From contig CANIVU010000008.1 in assembly GCA_947470805.1 (NCBI GenBank), forward strand, positions 62,001 through 126,000: a stretch of 64,000 nt of DNA, read 5' to 3'. The position numbers were made by a program, and so were the translations under genes. Every line of letters starts with the position of its first letter. Position 1 is the first letter of the stretch. The DNA is from Acidobacteriota bacterium (GTDB lineage: Bacteria; Acidobacteriota; Terriglobia; Bryobacterales; Bryobacteraceae). Below are positions 46,115 to 56,176 of the stretch, piece by piece. Under the pieces are notes generated by a model, which worked only from the letters and a program-made list of their open reading frames with translations, had not been told where the DNA came from and did not search any database.

Positions 46115-48190
46115 ATGAAAAAAATCCTACTCGCATTGTGCGCCTTCGGCGCCAGTGTATTTGCTCAGTCCGCAGAAACCGCAGTCTTCGTTGCCGCGCT
46201 CTCCCCGGCCAACGAAGTACCAGCAATTACAGGTTACGACGCCTCCGGCACGGCCGTTCTCTACGCCCATGCTGTGCGTAATGCCCAGGGACAGATCGTC
46301 TCTGGCTCCGTAGATTTCGTGGTCTACCACAACTTCCCCGACACGCCGACGGTCACTGGCCTGCACGTGCACAACGGTGCGGCGGGCGTGAACGCGGGTG
46401 TCGTGATCAACACCGGGATTGCCGGCGGCGTGAACTCGGTAACGGTGACTTCCGCGCGCGGAATCATCGAACGTCAGGCTCAGGTGCTGGCGACCGACAC
46501 AGCCGCTGTGGCGGCGTTGAACGGCCTGTTTACCAATCCGAACGGCTACTACGCCAATCTGCACACCACGGTGTACGCGGGCGGCATCATTCGTGGTCAG
46601 TTGTATCGCGCCGAACGGTCGATGCTGATCGGCCGTATGAACCCGCGGAATGAGATCCCGGCCATCACCGATTTCAACGGTACGGCGCTGGGCAGCGTGG
46701 AAGCCATCCGCGCCTACGACCCCAACTACCGCTACATCGGCGGTGCGACGACGTTTAGTGTCGACTACACGGTTCCGGAAGCGACGAACTTCACGGGGCT
46801 GCACATCCACACCGGCAATCGCACGGTGAACGGCGGCGTGATCATCAACACCGGTATCGCCGGCGGGGTGAACTCCGTTGATTCTGCCGCGGGCGGCACG
46901 GGCAACATCACCCGGCGCGTGGAAGTGGTCGCGGGCACCGCGGCTGTTCCGGCGCTGGAAGGGCTGTTCGATTTCCCGGAAGAGTTCTACATCAACATCC
47001 ACTCGACGAAGTACCCGGGCGGCGTGATGCGTTCGCAGTTGGGCCGCACGGAGCTGATCCGGTTCCCGGTAAACATGCTGACCTCGAATGAAGTGCCGGC
47101 GATTACGGGCCTGGACGCGACGGCGGTGGGCAACCTCTGGATCGACGCTTCGCGCGACCGTACGGGCGCGGTGACGGCGGCTGTGGTGACCTTTGACGTC
47201 AACGCCCGGTTCCCCGGCGAGACGCGCTTCACGGGTCTGCACATTCACGACGGCAAGGCCGGCGCCAACGGCGGCGTGACGATTAACAGCGGCCTGCGCA
47301 CGCTGGACACGACGGCCGGGTTCGCCAACCTCTTCCTCCCGGTGAACATCGCCGGCGGCCAGGCGTTGACCTCGCTGAACTCGCTTCTGACCAATCCGGA
47401 AAACCACTACATCAACCTGCACACGGCGGTGAACGCCGGTGGCGCGGTGCGTATGCAGATGGCGGCCGAAAACACGAAGGCCCCGAGCATTCTGACCGTC
47501 ATCAGCGCGGTGAGCGACACGAACGTGCGCAACATCGCCCCCGGCGGCCAGTTCACTATCTTCGGTAGCGACTTGGTGAAGGTCGGTTCGAACCTGGGCG
47601 GGCTGGACGGATTGTCCCTCCCGGCGGCCGTTAACGGCACCAGCGTGACGGTGGCGGGCATCGCCGCTCCGATCGTTGCGGTGGGCGTTGAGCCGCGGAA
47701 CAACCCCTCCACCTACATCGTGGCGCAGGTTCCCTTCAACGTCCCGGTGGGTTCGCAGCCTGTGGTGGTGAAGACCGCCAACGGCACGTCGAACACCATG
47801 CAGGCGACGGTGGCGGCGCAGGCTCCGGCGTTGTTCTTCGACGGCGGCGGCGCGATTGTGATCCGCGCTTCGTCGTTGGAACTGGTTCGCGCGGCTTCCC
47901 CGGCGCGGGCTGGTGAGGCGCTGGCGATCCTGTCGACCGGCCTTGGCCAGACGACTCCGGCGCTGGCGACCGGCGAAATCGCTGTGAACCCCAATCCGGT
48001 GACTCTGGGCGTGACCCTGACCGTGGGCGGCCAGAACGCGACGGTGGCGGGCACGACGGTGATTCCGGGCTTCCCCGGCTGCTACGTCACCCTCTTCCAG
48101 ATGCCGGCGGGCGTGGCGGCTGGCAGTGCGCCGGTCTCCCTGCGCATCAACAGCCTGACGTCGAACACGGTGCAGCTGCCCACGCGGTAG
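46115..48190 (+). CDS. secreted protein with three CHRD domains and a TIGR03437-like C-terminus
   Basis: This 691-residue protein has a signal peptide (residues 1-18) and three CHRD repeats at about 20-145, 150-295 and 300-440. Each opens with an NEVPAIT or NEIPAIT motif and holds a GLHIH or GLHVH with an NGGV-type turn and a YxNxHT or YINIHS segment. Residues 445-690 match the Solibacter-type C-terminal domain (IFGSDL, VAQVPFNVP, LSTGLGQTTP). CHRD domains occur in chordin and in bacterial surface proteins of unknown ligand. The ATG at 46115 begins the signal peptide; an inverted repeat covers the ribosome site. Confidence 0.9.
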   Translation: MKKILLALCAFGASVFAQSAETAVFVAALSPANEVPAITGYDASGTAVLYAHAVRNAQGQIVSGSVDFVVYHNFPDTPTVTGLHVHNGAAGVNAGVVINTGIAGGVNSVTVTSARGIIERQAQVLATDTAAVAALNGLFTNPNGYYANLHTTVYAGGIIRGQLYRAERSMLIGRMNPRNEIPAITDFNGTALGSVEAIRAYDPNYRYIGGATTFSVDYTVPEATNFTGLHIHTGNRTVNGGVIINTGIAGGVNSVDSAAGGTGNITRRVEVVAGTAAVPALEGLFDFPEEFYINIHSTKYPGGVMRSQLGRTELIRFPVNMLTSNEVPAITGLDATAVGNLWIDASRDRTGAVTAAVVTFDVNARFPGETRFTGLHIHDGKAGANGGVTINSGLRTLDTTAGFANLFLPVNIAGGQALTSLNSLLTNPENHYINLHTAVNAGGAVRMQMAAENTKAPSILTVISAVSDTNVRNIAPGGQFTIFGSDLVKVGSNLGGLDGLSLPAAVNGTSVTVAGIAAPIVAVGVEPRNNPSTYIVAQVPFNVPVGSQPVVVKTANGTSNTMQATVAAQAPALFFDGGGAIVIRASSLELVRAASPARAGEALAILSTGLGQTTPALATGEIAVNPNPVTLGVTLTVGGQNATVAGTTVIPGFPGCYVTLFQMPAGVAAGSAPVSLRINSLTSNTVQLPTR

Positions 48191-48236
48191 TTCTGCACTT
48201 TTCGTGAATCGGACGGGCGCGGGTACAATCCATTCC

Positions 48237-51086
48237 ATGGGTATGTATTCGCGCCTTTTCGTTTTGTTCGCCGGGGTTTTGCTTTTCGGGCAGCGTCCGG
48301 CGGCGGATGGGGACCGGTTGGCGGCCGTCCGCAATCTGGGCAAGGCGTTTTATGAGAACCCGACGACGCATAAAGAGTCGGCTGCGGAGTTCGCCAAGGC
48401 CGTGGCGATGCGGCCGAATGAGGCGAAAGACCGGCTGAATTACGGGCTGGCGCTGTTGCGCAGCGGGGCGACGCGGGAGGGGATGGCGGAGTTGGAACGG
48501 GTGCAGAAGCAGGACCCGTCGTTGCCGCACACCTGGTTCAACCTGGGCATTCAGTGGAAGAAGTTCGGGGAAACGGATAAGGCGCTGGCGCAGATCCGGA
48601 AGTTTGTGGAGTTGGTGCCGGGGGATGCGCCGGGGGCTTATAATTTGGGCGTTTTGCTGAAGCAGAACGGGGATATGGCGGGGGCGATCGGGGCGTTCCG
48701 GAAGACGATTGAACTGGACGGGCGGCTGTTCGGACCGCACTTTCAACTGTTCAATCTGTACCGGCAGGCGGGGCAGGCCGAAGAAGGTCGGAAGGAGTTG
48801 GAGATCTTTCAGCGCTTGAAGAAAGAGCGCGAGGGGGACCCGATTCCGGAGGATCTGGAGTGGTCGTGGTATTCGGAGATTCTGGATGAGCCGGAGCCGG
48901 TGGCGGCGGCTTCTTCTCTGAAGGCCACGTTTACGGATTTGCCGACGGCGATTGTGATGGATGCGGGGACGGCGCAGTTGACGGCGGTGAAAGATGGCGT
49001 CTTGGCGGCGTCGTCCACGGGCGTGGCGGTGGTGGGGCGGAATGGGGTGGTGCGATGGAAGGTGGGCGGGCCGGTGCTGGGTGCGGCGGCTGGCGACGCG
49101 AACAATGATGGGGTGTTGGACGTGGCGGTGTTGACGCCGGCGGGTGTGGTTCTCCATTTGGCGGGCGGCGCAGGGAAGACGATCGCGCCCGGGGTGTTTA
49201 CGGCGGCGTTGTGGCTGGATTATGACCACGACTACGACCAGGATCTGCTGCTGTTGGGCGATGTGCCGCAGCTGCTGCGTAACGAGGGCGACAAGGGGTT
49301 TCAGCCGCAGCCCTATCCCTTCGGGGCGGGCAAGGTCGTGCGGGCGTTTGCGCTGCGCGTGGAGCCGGATTCGAAGGCGTTGGATGTGGTGATTGGGTAT
49401 GCCAACGGGGAGCGGGTTTTGTATCGCGATCAGTTGGGCGGCGTCTACAAGGCGCAGCCGGCCGAGCGCGGGCCGCTCGCGCCGCCGTTTGATTTGCGGA
49501 ACCGCGGGGCGTATGAGTTTGCGGGGGATTTCTACACGGCGGCGGATTTGAATGGCGATGGGATTTTGGAGCCTGTGGCGGGAGTGGCGGCGGCGGATGA
49601 TTTCGATGGCGATGGGCGCGTGGACTTGTGGGCGTTGGACGGCAAGGGAACGCTGGTGCGGCGGCGGAACACGACGCCGGTGGCGAATTGGATTACGGTC
49701 TCTTTGGAGGGTGTGAAGAACGCGAAATTGGCTTTCGGCGCTGAGGTGGAAGTGAAGGCGGGCGCGCTGTACCAGAAGCGCTTCTACACAGGGGCGCCGT
49801 TGACGTTTTCGCTGGGCACGCATCTAGCCGCTGATACTGTGCGGATTACGTGGCCGAATGGGCTGATTCAGAACGAGACGCGGCAGGCGGGGAGGCGGGC
49901 CTATTTGTACAAGGAAGCGCAGCGGTTGTCGGGGTCGTGCCCACATATCTGGACGTGGAATGGGCGCGAATTTGAGTACATTACCGACGTGCTGGGCGTG
50001 GCGCCGCTGGGGGCTTCGTCGGGCGACGGACAGTATTTTCCAACCGATCACGACGAGTACATTCAGATTCCCGCGCGGGCGCTGGCGGCGCGCAATGGAC
50101 AGTATGAGATCCGGATTACCGAGGAGTTGGCGGAGGTGGCGTATCTGGATCAGGTGCAGTTGATTGCCGTCGACCATGCGACGGGCGAGCGCTTGCTGGT
50201 GAACGATAAATTCAAGGCGCCACCGTTTCCGGAGTTCCGGCTTTTCGGTGCCCGAAGGAGGATCGAAGCGCGGCGGGATGGGAATGTCTACGACTTCGGC
50301 GCAGCGGTGCCGCGGCGGGCGCTGTTGGTGCTGACGGGATGGGTGGACTGGGCCGATGGGTCCACGTTCCTGCAGGCGGCGCAGACGCGCGATTCGCAGT
50401 TGCAGTTTCCTCGGCTGGAAGCGCAGGATGCGACGGGCAAGTGGGTGACGGTGGTGGAGGACATGGGGCTGCCGGCGGGCAAGCCGAAGACCATCGTGGT
50501 GCCGGTGCGGGATCTGCCCTCGGGGCGGCTGCGGATTGTCTCGAACCTGGCGGTGCATTGGACCGAAGTGTTTTTGACGCCGGACCTGGGGACGCCCGCG
50601 CATACGCTGCGCACGGTGCCGATGCAGGTGGCCGATCTGCACTTCCGCGGCTTCAGCGCGGTGACGATCGATCCGCTGCGCCGGGAGCCGGAGAAATTCC
50701 ACTACGGACAGGTGTCGCCGGCCTCAATGTGGAACCCGACGCCGGGGCAATATACACGTTATGGCGGAGTGGGCGAGTTGATTGGTACAATTGACGACCG
50801 TCTGGTTCTGATGGGTAGCGGCGATGAACTTGTGCTTCGTTTTGACGCCAACTTGCCGCCCGTGCCGGAAGGCCAACAGCGGGATTTCCTGCTGAAAGTC
50901 GATGGCTGGGCCAAGGATCGCGATCCGAACACAGCGTTCTCACAGGCTGTTGAGCCACTACCACATCACCGTATGACCACCTACCCTTACGCTCCCAATG
51001 AGGCCCATCCGGGCGGCGACTGGATCCGGCAGTACAACACGCGCCCTGCGTTGCGATTGCTGCGGCCGCTGGTTAGCGCGCGATGA
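48237..51086 (+). CDS. exported TPR / FG-GAP-ASPIC protein
   Basis: This protein of about 949 residues has a signal peptide, TPRs at about 25-185, a VCBS/FG-GAP-like beta-propeller region at about 245-500 with calcium-loop motifs (GDANNDGVLDVAV, DLNGDGILEPV, DDFDGDGRVDLW), an ASPIC/UnbV-like stretch (VRITWPNGLIQ) and a C-terminal domain opening CPHIWTWNGREFEYITDV. ATG 48237 is chosen for the signal peptide. The gene overlaps the cytochrome gene by 4 bases. The function is unknown; the domain set suggests surface binding with an extracellular role. Confidence 0.88.
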   Translation: MGMYSRLFVLFAGVLLFGQRPAADGDRLAAVRNLGKAFYENPTTHKESAAEFAKAVAMRPNEAKDRLNYGLALLRSGATREGMAELERVQKQDPSLPHTWFNLGIQWKKFGETDKALAQIRKFVELVPGDAPGAYNLGVLLKQNGDMAGAIGAFRKTIELDGRLFGPHFQLFNLYRQAGQAEEGRKELEIFQRLKKEREGDPIPEDLEWSWYSEILDEPEPVAAASSLKATFTDLPTAIVMDAGTAQLTAVKDGVLAASSTGVAVVGRNGVVRWKVGGPVLGAAAGDANNDGVLDVAVLTPAGVVLHLAGGAGKTIAPGVFTAALWLDYDHDYDQDLLLLGDVPQLLRNEGDKGFQPQPYPFGAGKVVRAFALRVEPDSKALDVVIGYANGERVLYRDQLGGVYKAQPAERGPLAPPFDLRNRGAYEFAGDFYTAADLNGDGILEPVAGVAAADDFDGDGRVDLWALDGKGTLVRRRNTTPVANWITVSLEGVKNAKLAFGAEVEVKAGALYQKRFYTGAPLTFSLGTHLAADTVRITWPNGLIQNETRQAGRRAYLYKEAQRLSGSCPHIWTWNGREFEYITDVLGVAPLGASSGDGQYFPTDHDEYIQIPARALAARNGQYEIRITEELAEVAYLDQVQLIAVDHATGERLLVNDKFKAPPFPEFRLFGARRRIEARRDGNVYDFGAAVPRRALLVLTGWVDWADGSTFLQAAQTRDSQLQFPRLEAQDATGKWVTVVEDMGLPAGKPKTIVVPVRDLPSGRLRIVSNLAVHWTEVFLTPDLGTPAHTLRTVPMQVADLHFRGFSAVTIDPLRREPEKFHYGQVSPASMWNPTPGQYTRYGGVGELIGTIDDRLVLMGSGDELVLRFDANLPPVPEGQQRDFLLKVDGWAKDRDPNTAFSQAVEPLPHHRMTTYPYAPNEAHPGGDWIRQYNTRPALRLLRPLVSAR

Positions 51087-53668
51087 GGCTCGCAAAATTC
51101 ACGGCCGCGGCATTTGTTTTGCTATTGGTGAACACGGCCTATATTGGGGCCTTCGCGGAGCCCACGATCTTTTACATGGGCAACGTGCTGCTGCATGTGG
51201 CGCTGGGCGCGTTGGTCTATGTACTGGCCATCCGTAGCCTGCCGAAGCCGGTGGCGCTGGTTGCGTTCGCGGTGTTCGCTACGGGCGCGTTCCTGACGTG
51301 GAAGGGCGCGGTGCTGCCGAACCAGAAGGTGCTGTGGGCGCATATCGCGGCGGGCGTATTGGTGGCGCTATTGGCTGGGTTCCACTTCCCGAAACTGCGC
51401 ACGGCGACGTTGGTTCTGGTGGTGGGGGGCGTGGCGCTGGCGCTGCGGCCGCAGCATGAACAGCGCATTGTGAATCCCACCGTGGTGCCGGTATCGATGG
51501 AGGAAGAGGGCGAGGGGCCGAAGAGCTCGTTCTGGCCGTCGAGCGCGCGGACAAACGTCGGCGGCACGATTCCTTCGGACTTCTTCATGGATTCGAAACT
51601 GTGCGGGGAATGCCACAAGGACGCCTACGAGCAGTGGAACTCCTCCGTCCACCACTTTGCCAGCTTCAACAATCAGTTCTACCGGAAATCGATTGAACAC
51701 ATGCAGGATGTGATCGGCACCAAGCCCAGCAAATGGTGCGCCGGGTGTCACGATCACGCGGTGTTTTTCAATGGGCGTTTTGATAAGCCGATCAAAGAGC
51801 AGGTCAACACGCCGGAAGCGCAGAACGGGTTGGGCTGTGTGTCGTGCCACTCGATTTCGAACGTCGATTCGTCGATGGGCAATGGTGGTTTCACGATTGA
51901 ATATCCGCCGTTGCATGAGTTGGCCAGCAGCCGGAACCGGTACATCCGGGCGCTCGACAACTTCCTGACGTACCTCGATCCGGAGCCGCACCGGAAGACC
52001 TTCATGAAGCCGTTCATGAAGAAAGACAGCGCGGAGTTTTGTTCGACTTGCCACAAAGTGCACCTGGACATTCCGGTGAACAACTACCGCTGGCAGCGTG
52101 GATTCAACGATTACGATAACTGGCAGGCGTCCGGCGTCAGTGGCCAGGGCGCGCGCAGTTTTTACTACCCGCCGAAGACGCAAACCTGTACCGATTGCCA
52201 CATGCAGATGGTGGATTCGAGCGATCCCGGCAATCGCGATGGGAAGGTGCATAGCCACCGATTCGCGGCGGCCAATACCGCCGTAGCGCACGTGAATAAC
52301 GACAAGGTGCAGTTGGCCGAGACGGAGAAGTTTTTGAAGTCCGGGTTCATTACTGTCGACCTCTTCGCGGCAACGCCGATTCGTGGCGAGGGCGAGACGC
52401 GGCAGAAGACCGGGGACACCGGGCCGCGTTTGAATACGACCTTCGCGATCGGCGAAGAGGCCGAGAGCGGCGGGCCGGTGATGATCCGCGAGATCAACGA
52501 TGTGGTGGCGCCGTTGGACAAGTCCGGCGCGACGTTTCAGCCGGGCGACACGGTGCGGCTGGACGCGGTGGTGCGTACACGGAAGATCGGTCATTTCTTC
52601 CCGGGCGGTACCGTGGATTCCTTCGATATCTGGTTGGAATTGACTGGCACGGACGCGACAGGCAAGACGGTGTTTTGGAGCGGCAAGGTGGAGGATGACG
52701 GGAAGGGGCCGGTGGATCCAGGAGCCCATTTCTACCGCAGCTACTTGCTGGATGGCGAGTCGAACCATATCAACAAACGTAATGCCTGGCAGGCGCGCAG
52801 CAGCCTGTACGTCCGGCTGATTCCGCCGGGCGCGGCCGATACGGTGCACTACAAGGTGCGCATTCCGAAAGATGCCAAAGGGCCGATCCAGTTTCACCTG
52901 AAACTGAACCATCGGAAGTTCTCCCACTTCTATAATCAGTACGCGTTTAACGAGTTTCCAGAGAAGACGCCGGTATTGCCGATCGTTACTCTGGCCGAAG
53001 CTAAGGCGCGGTTGAACGTTGCCAGCGGGCCGACGGTTTGGAAGCCGGTGGTGGAGAAGAAGGATCGCGAACGGTGGAACGACTGGGGCATCGGCATGCT
53101 GTTGCAGGGCGATATCAAGGGTGCCGAGTTCGCCTTCCAGAAGGTGATCGCCGCCGAGCCTGAATATGCCGATGGCTATGTGAACGTGGCGCGGGCGTTG
53201 ATTCAGGAAGGCGAAGTGGAATCGGCCAAGGGGTATCTGCAGAAGGCCCTGGCGTTGCAGCCGAACCTGGCGCGGGCGCACTTCTTCCGGGCGTTGGCGC
53301 AGAAGACCGATGGAGATTACGACGGCGCGCTGGCCAGTTTGGCGAAGGTCATTGAACAGTATCCGCGCGACCGCGTGGTGCAGAATCAGATCGCTCGCGT
53401 ACAGTTCCTGCGGCGCGATTTCAAGGCCTCAGTGGAGGCCGGGCGGCGCGTATTGGCCATCGATCCGGAGGACGTGCAGGCGCACTACACGCTCATGCTG
53501 GCCTATCGCGGGCTGGGCGACGCGGCGGCGGCCGATCGCGAACAGAAACTGTTCCAGCGGTTCAAGGCCGATGAGTCGTCGCAAGCCATTACGCAGACCC
53601 GCCGACTGCAAAGCAAAGAAGACAACAACGAACGTCAGATGATCCACGATCACGAGTCGCCCCTGTGA
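51083..53668 (+). CDS. membrane-anchored multihaem cytochrome c with TPRs
   Basis: This 861-residue protein has five hydrophobic helices within residues 5-120, then five CXXCH haem sites at about 173 (CGECH), 219 (CAGCH), 252 (CVSCH), 319 (CSTCH) and 369 (CTDCH), similar to the cytochrome c554-type fold. A strand-rich domain (about 420-640) and TPRs (about 655-830) follow. It would carry electrons across or outside the inner membrane. Both ends overlap their neighbours by 4 bases (ATGA), so it is in the middle of a coupled operon. The electron partner is unknown. Confidence 0.9.
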   Translation: MRLAKFTAAAFVLLLVNTAYIGAFAEPTIFYMGNVLLHVALGALVYVLAIRSLPKPVALVAFAVFATGAFLTWKGAVLPNQKVLWAHIAAGVLVALLAGFHFPKLRTATLVLVVGGVALALRPQHEQRIVNPTVVPVSMEEEGEGPKSSFWPSSARTNVGGTIPSDFFMDSKLCGECHKDAYEQWNSSVHHFASFNNQFYRKSIEHMQDVIGTKPSKWCAGCHDHAVFFNGRFDKPIKEQVNTPEAQNGLGCVSCHSISNVDSSMGNGGFTIEYPPLHELASSRNRYIRALDNFLTYLDPEPHRKTFMKPFMKKDSAEFCSTCHKVHLDIPVNNYRWQRGFNDYDNWQASGVSGQGARSFYYPPKTQTCTDCHMQMVDSSDPGNRDGKVHSHRFAAANTAVAHVNNDKVQLAETEKFLKSGFITVDLFAATPIRGEGETRQKTGDTGPRLNTTFAIGEEAESGGPVMIREINDVVAPLDKSGATFQPGDTVRLDAVVRTRKIGHFFPGGTVDSFDIWLELTGTDATGKTVFWSGKVEDDGKGPVDPGAHFYRSYLLDGESNHINKRNAWQARSSLYVRLIPPGAADTVHYKVRIPKDAKGPIQFHLKLNHRKFSHFYNQYAFNEFPEKTPVLPIVTLAEAKARLNVASGPTVWKPVVEKKDRERWNDWGIGMLLQGDIKGAEFAFQKVIAAEPEYADGYVNVARALIQEGEVESAKGYLQKALALQPNLARAHFFRALAQKTDGDYDGALASLAKVIEQYPRDRVVQNQIARVQFLRRDFKASVEAGRRVLAIDPEDVQAHYTLMLAYRGLGDAAAADREQKLFQRFKADESSQAITQTRRLQSKEDNNERQMIHDHESPL

Positions 53669-55269
53669 AGCCTACTCTCCTACTCCTGGCCGCGCTCTCC
53701 GCGCTGCCGCAAACTGTCCAATTCACCGACGTCACCAAAGCCGCCGGCATCACCTTCACCCACAATGCAGGCAAGGCCGGTAAACGCTGGCTGCCGGAGA
53801 CGATGGGGAGCGGGTGCGCCTTCATCGATGCCGACGGCGATGGCTGGCCTGATATTGTTTTCGTGAATAGCAAGGACTGGACGCCGCGCGGGCGGAAGTC
53901 GATCCAGGCGTTGTACCGGAACAACAAGAACGGCACCTTTACCAACGTCACGGCTGGTAGCGGGTTGGACATTGAACTCTACGGGTTGGGCGTGGCGTTT
54001 GCCGATTACGATAACGACGGGCGCGACGATCTGTACATCACGGCCCTCGAAGGCGATCGGCTGTTTCACAACGAAGGGAACTTCAAGTTCCGCGATGTGA
54101 CGGCGCAAAGTGGGATTGCGAACAAGGGCTTTCCGGCGAGCGCGGCGTTCGTCGATTACGACAAAGACGGGCGCGCCGATCTCTTCGTCGCCAACTACGT
54201 GCAGTGGTCGGCAAAGGCCGATGTGTTCTGCTCGCTCGATGGGTCGGCAAAATCGTACTGCACGCCGGAGAGCTATAAGGGCTTGCCGAATAAGCTGTAT
54301 CGTAACCTGGGAGACGGGAAGTTTGAGGATGTGACGGCGAAGGCGGGGCTGGCGGATGCGACGACGAAGTCGTTGGGAATCGCCGTGATGGACTACAACG
54401 GTGACGGGTATTCGGACCTGTTTGTGGCCAACGATACGCAGCCGAACAAGCTCTACCGGAACAATAAAAACGGTACGTTTACCGACGTGGCCGTGCAGGC
54501 CGGCGTGGCGTTCAGCGAAGACGGAGTGGCCCGTGGCGCGATGGGCGTCGATGCGTTGGACTACGACGGCTCCGCCCGGATGCATCTGCTGGTGGGTAAT
54601 TTTTCGAATCAGATGTTGGGGCTCTATCACAACGAAGGCAACGGCCTGTTTGTGGACGAAGCGCCGCGGAGCGCCGTGGGAAAGGCCAGCCTCCTGTCGC
54701 TCGCCTTTGGCGTGTTTTTCTTCGACTACGACCTGGACGGACGCGCCGATATCTTCGCCGCCAACGGACACATCGACGAAGACATCGGGCGCGTGCAGCC
54801 CAAGATTCAGTTCCGCCAGCCGCCGCTGTTGTTCCGCAATGAAGGGCAGGGGAAGTTCTCTGAGGCTGGCAAGAAGGTGGGCGCAGCGTTTCAGCAGGCG
54901 CTGGTGGCGCGCGGTGCGGCGTATGCGGATTTCGATCGGGATGGGGATCTGGATGTGTTGATCGCCAATAACAACGGGCCCGCGGTGTTGTATCGGAATG
55001 ACGGCGGCAACAAGAACAATTACCTGTCGGTTCGTTTGCGCGGCAAGGCCTCCGCGCTGGGCGCTGTGGTACGCGTGACCACGGCCGCCGGGCGCCAATG
55101 GCAGACCGTTCACAGCGGGTCTAGCTACTGCAGCCAGAGCGATCTGGCGCTGGTCTTCGGCCTCGGCATGCAGGCGGTGGCGAAGGTGGAAGTGGAGTGG
55201 CCGAGCGGAAAGAAACAGGTGATGGAGAACGTGAAGGCGCGGCAGCATCTGGACATTCGGGAGCCGTAG
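53665..55269 (+). CDS. CRTAC1-family protein (FG-GAP/VCBS plus ASPIC/UnbV)
   Basis: This 534-residue protein has a short signal peptide and repeated calcium-loop motifs of the FG-GAP type (IDADGDGWPDIVF, ADYDNDGRDDLYI, VDYDKDGRADLFV, MDYNGDGYSDLFV, FDYDLDGRADIFA, ADFDRDGDLDVLI), forming a beta-propeller, and a C-terminal ASPIC/UnbV domain (VRLRGKASALGAVVRV, VEVEWPSGKKQ). Such proteins are exported and may bind surfaces or redox partners. It is third in the five-gene operon, overlapping the cytochrome gene by 4 bases. Confidence 0.93.
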   Translation: MKPTLLLLAALSALPQTVQFTDVTKAAGITFTHNAGKAGKRWLPETMGSGCAFIDADGDGWPDIVFVNSKDWTPRGRKSIQALYRNNKNGTFTNVTAGSGLDIELYGLGVAFADYDNDGRDDLYITALEGDRLFHNEGNFKFRDVTAQSGIANKGFPASAAFVDYDKDGRADLFVANYVQWSAKADVFCSLDGSAKSYCTPESYKGLPNKLYRNLGDGKFEDVTAKAGLADATTKSLGIAVMDYNGDGYSDLFVANDTQPNKLYRNNKNGTFTDVAVQAGVAFSEDGVARGAMGVDALDYDGSARMHLLVGNFSNQMLGLYHNEGNGLFVDEAPRSAVGKASLLSLAFGVFFFDYDLDGRADIFAANGHIDEDIGRVQPKIQFRQPPLLFRNEGQGKFSEAGKKVGAAFQQALVARGAAYADFDRDGDLDVLIANNNGPAVLYRNDGGNKNNYLSVRLRGKASALGAVVRVTTAAGRQWQTVHSGSSYCSQSDLALVFGLGMQAVAKVEVEWPSGKKQVMENVKARQHLDIREP

Positions 55270-55286
55270 TTTTAGACTGCCAGTGC

Positions 55287-56165
55287 ATGCTCCGGCGCAA
55301 TCTCCTCCAAACTCTTTTCACTCCGCAGGTGGCAGCCGTTGCGGTTCCGCCGGCGAATGACTTTCACTTCTCAATCCTGGGCGACCGCACCGGGTCCTCG
55401 CAGCCACAAATTTACGGGCGCACGTTGCGGGAGATCGCCATGCTTGCGCCGGACTTCGTGGTGAATGTCGGGGATTCGATCCAGGGTCACGATGGCGCGA
55501 AGACGGAGTCGCAGTGGGAAGAGGTAAAGGCCATCTGGGCGCGGTATCTGACGCAGAAGCACTACGCGCTAGCCGGCAATCACGACGTCTGGGATGACCG
55601 TTCGGCCGCGCTCTATACCCGGCACACCGGCTTTCCGCTCCACTATAGTTTTACCCATCAGAATGCGCTGTTCGTTATGCTGGATAACTCGCGGACCGAG
55701 GCGCTGGACGCGGGGGAATTGCGGTTCCTGGAGGCGGAGTTGGAACGGTACAGATCCGCTTCGCCGAAGCTGGTGTTCTGCCACAAACCCTTCTGGGCGG
55801 GGCCGCTGGCGAATGGGGACGCGAGCTTTCCGCTGCACGCGATTCTGCGTAACTACGGAGTCGGGCATTTGATTTCCGGCCATCAGCACAAGTTCATTCG
55901 CACCGTGAAAGATGGCGTTGCCTACATGGCCTGCGGAAGTTCGGGCGGCGATATGCACGGCAAACTGCTGCGCGGCGAAGGCTTCGCGCAGGGCTGTTTC
56001 TACCACCACATCTGGGCACGCGTGCGGGGCGGGGAAGTACGCTTCACAGTGCGGGAACTGGATGGCATGGGCGGGCAAGGACGCATGTTCGCCGCTGAAG
56101 AGTGGGAAGGCATGCCCCGGTTCGATTCGGGTGATCCGGGCATCGCCGGTCGCCCCGCGACATAA
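55287..56165 (+). CDS. metallophosphoesterase
   Basis: This 292-residue protein has the calcineurin-like motifs GDRTG near 31, GDSIQ near 62 (metal-binding D), GNHD near 97 and GHQHK near 203, the full set for a two-metal phosphoesterase. The N-terminus has a short hydrophobic stretch that could be a weak export signal. It starts 17 bases after the CRTAC1 gene and ends 11 bases before the YfhO-like gene. The substrate is unknown. ATG 55287 was chosen because homology starts directly after. Confidence 0.9.
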   Translation: MLRRNLLQTLFTPQVAAVAVPPANDFHFSILGDRTGSSQPQIYGRTLREIAMLAPDFVVNVGDSIQGHDGAKTESQWEEVKAIWARYLTQKHYALAGNHDVWDDRSAALYTRHTGFPLHYSFTHQNALFVMLDNSRTEALDAGELRFLEAELERYRSASPKLVFCHKPFWAGPLANGDASFPLHAILRNYGVGHLISGHQHKFIRTVKDGVAYMACGSSGGDMHGKLLRGEGFAQGCFYHHIWARVRGGEVRFTVRELDGMGGQGRMFAAEEWEGMPRFDSGDPGIAGRPAT

Positions 56166-56176
56166 TAGGAATTCGA

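Noticed and set aside
46127-48343. A 738-codon open frame antisense to the CHRD gene
   Set aside because: It is arginine- and histidine-rich shadow sequence caused by high GC in the real gene, with no motif or ribosome site.
51368-55248. Long open frames antisense to the cytochrome and CRTAC1 genes
   Set aside because: The plus strand carries haem and calcium-loop motifs; the antisense frames are low-complexity shadows.
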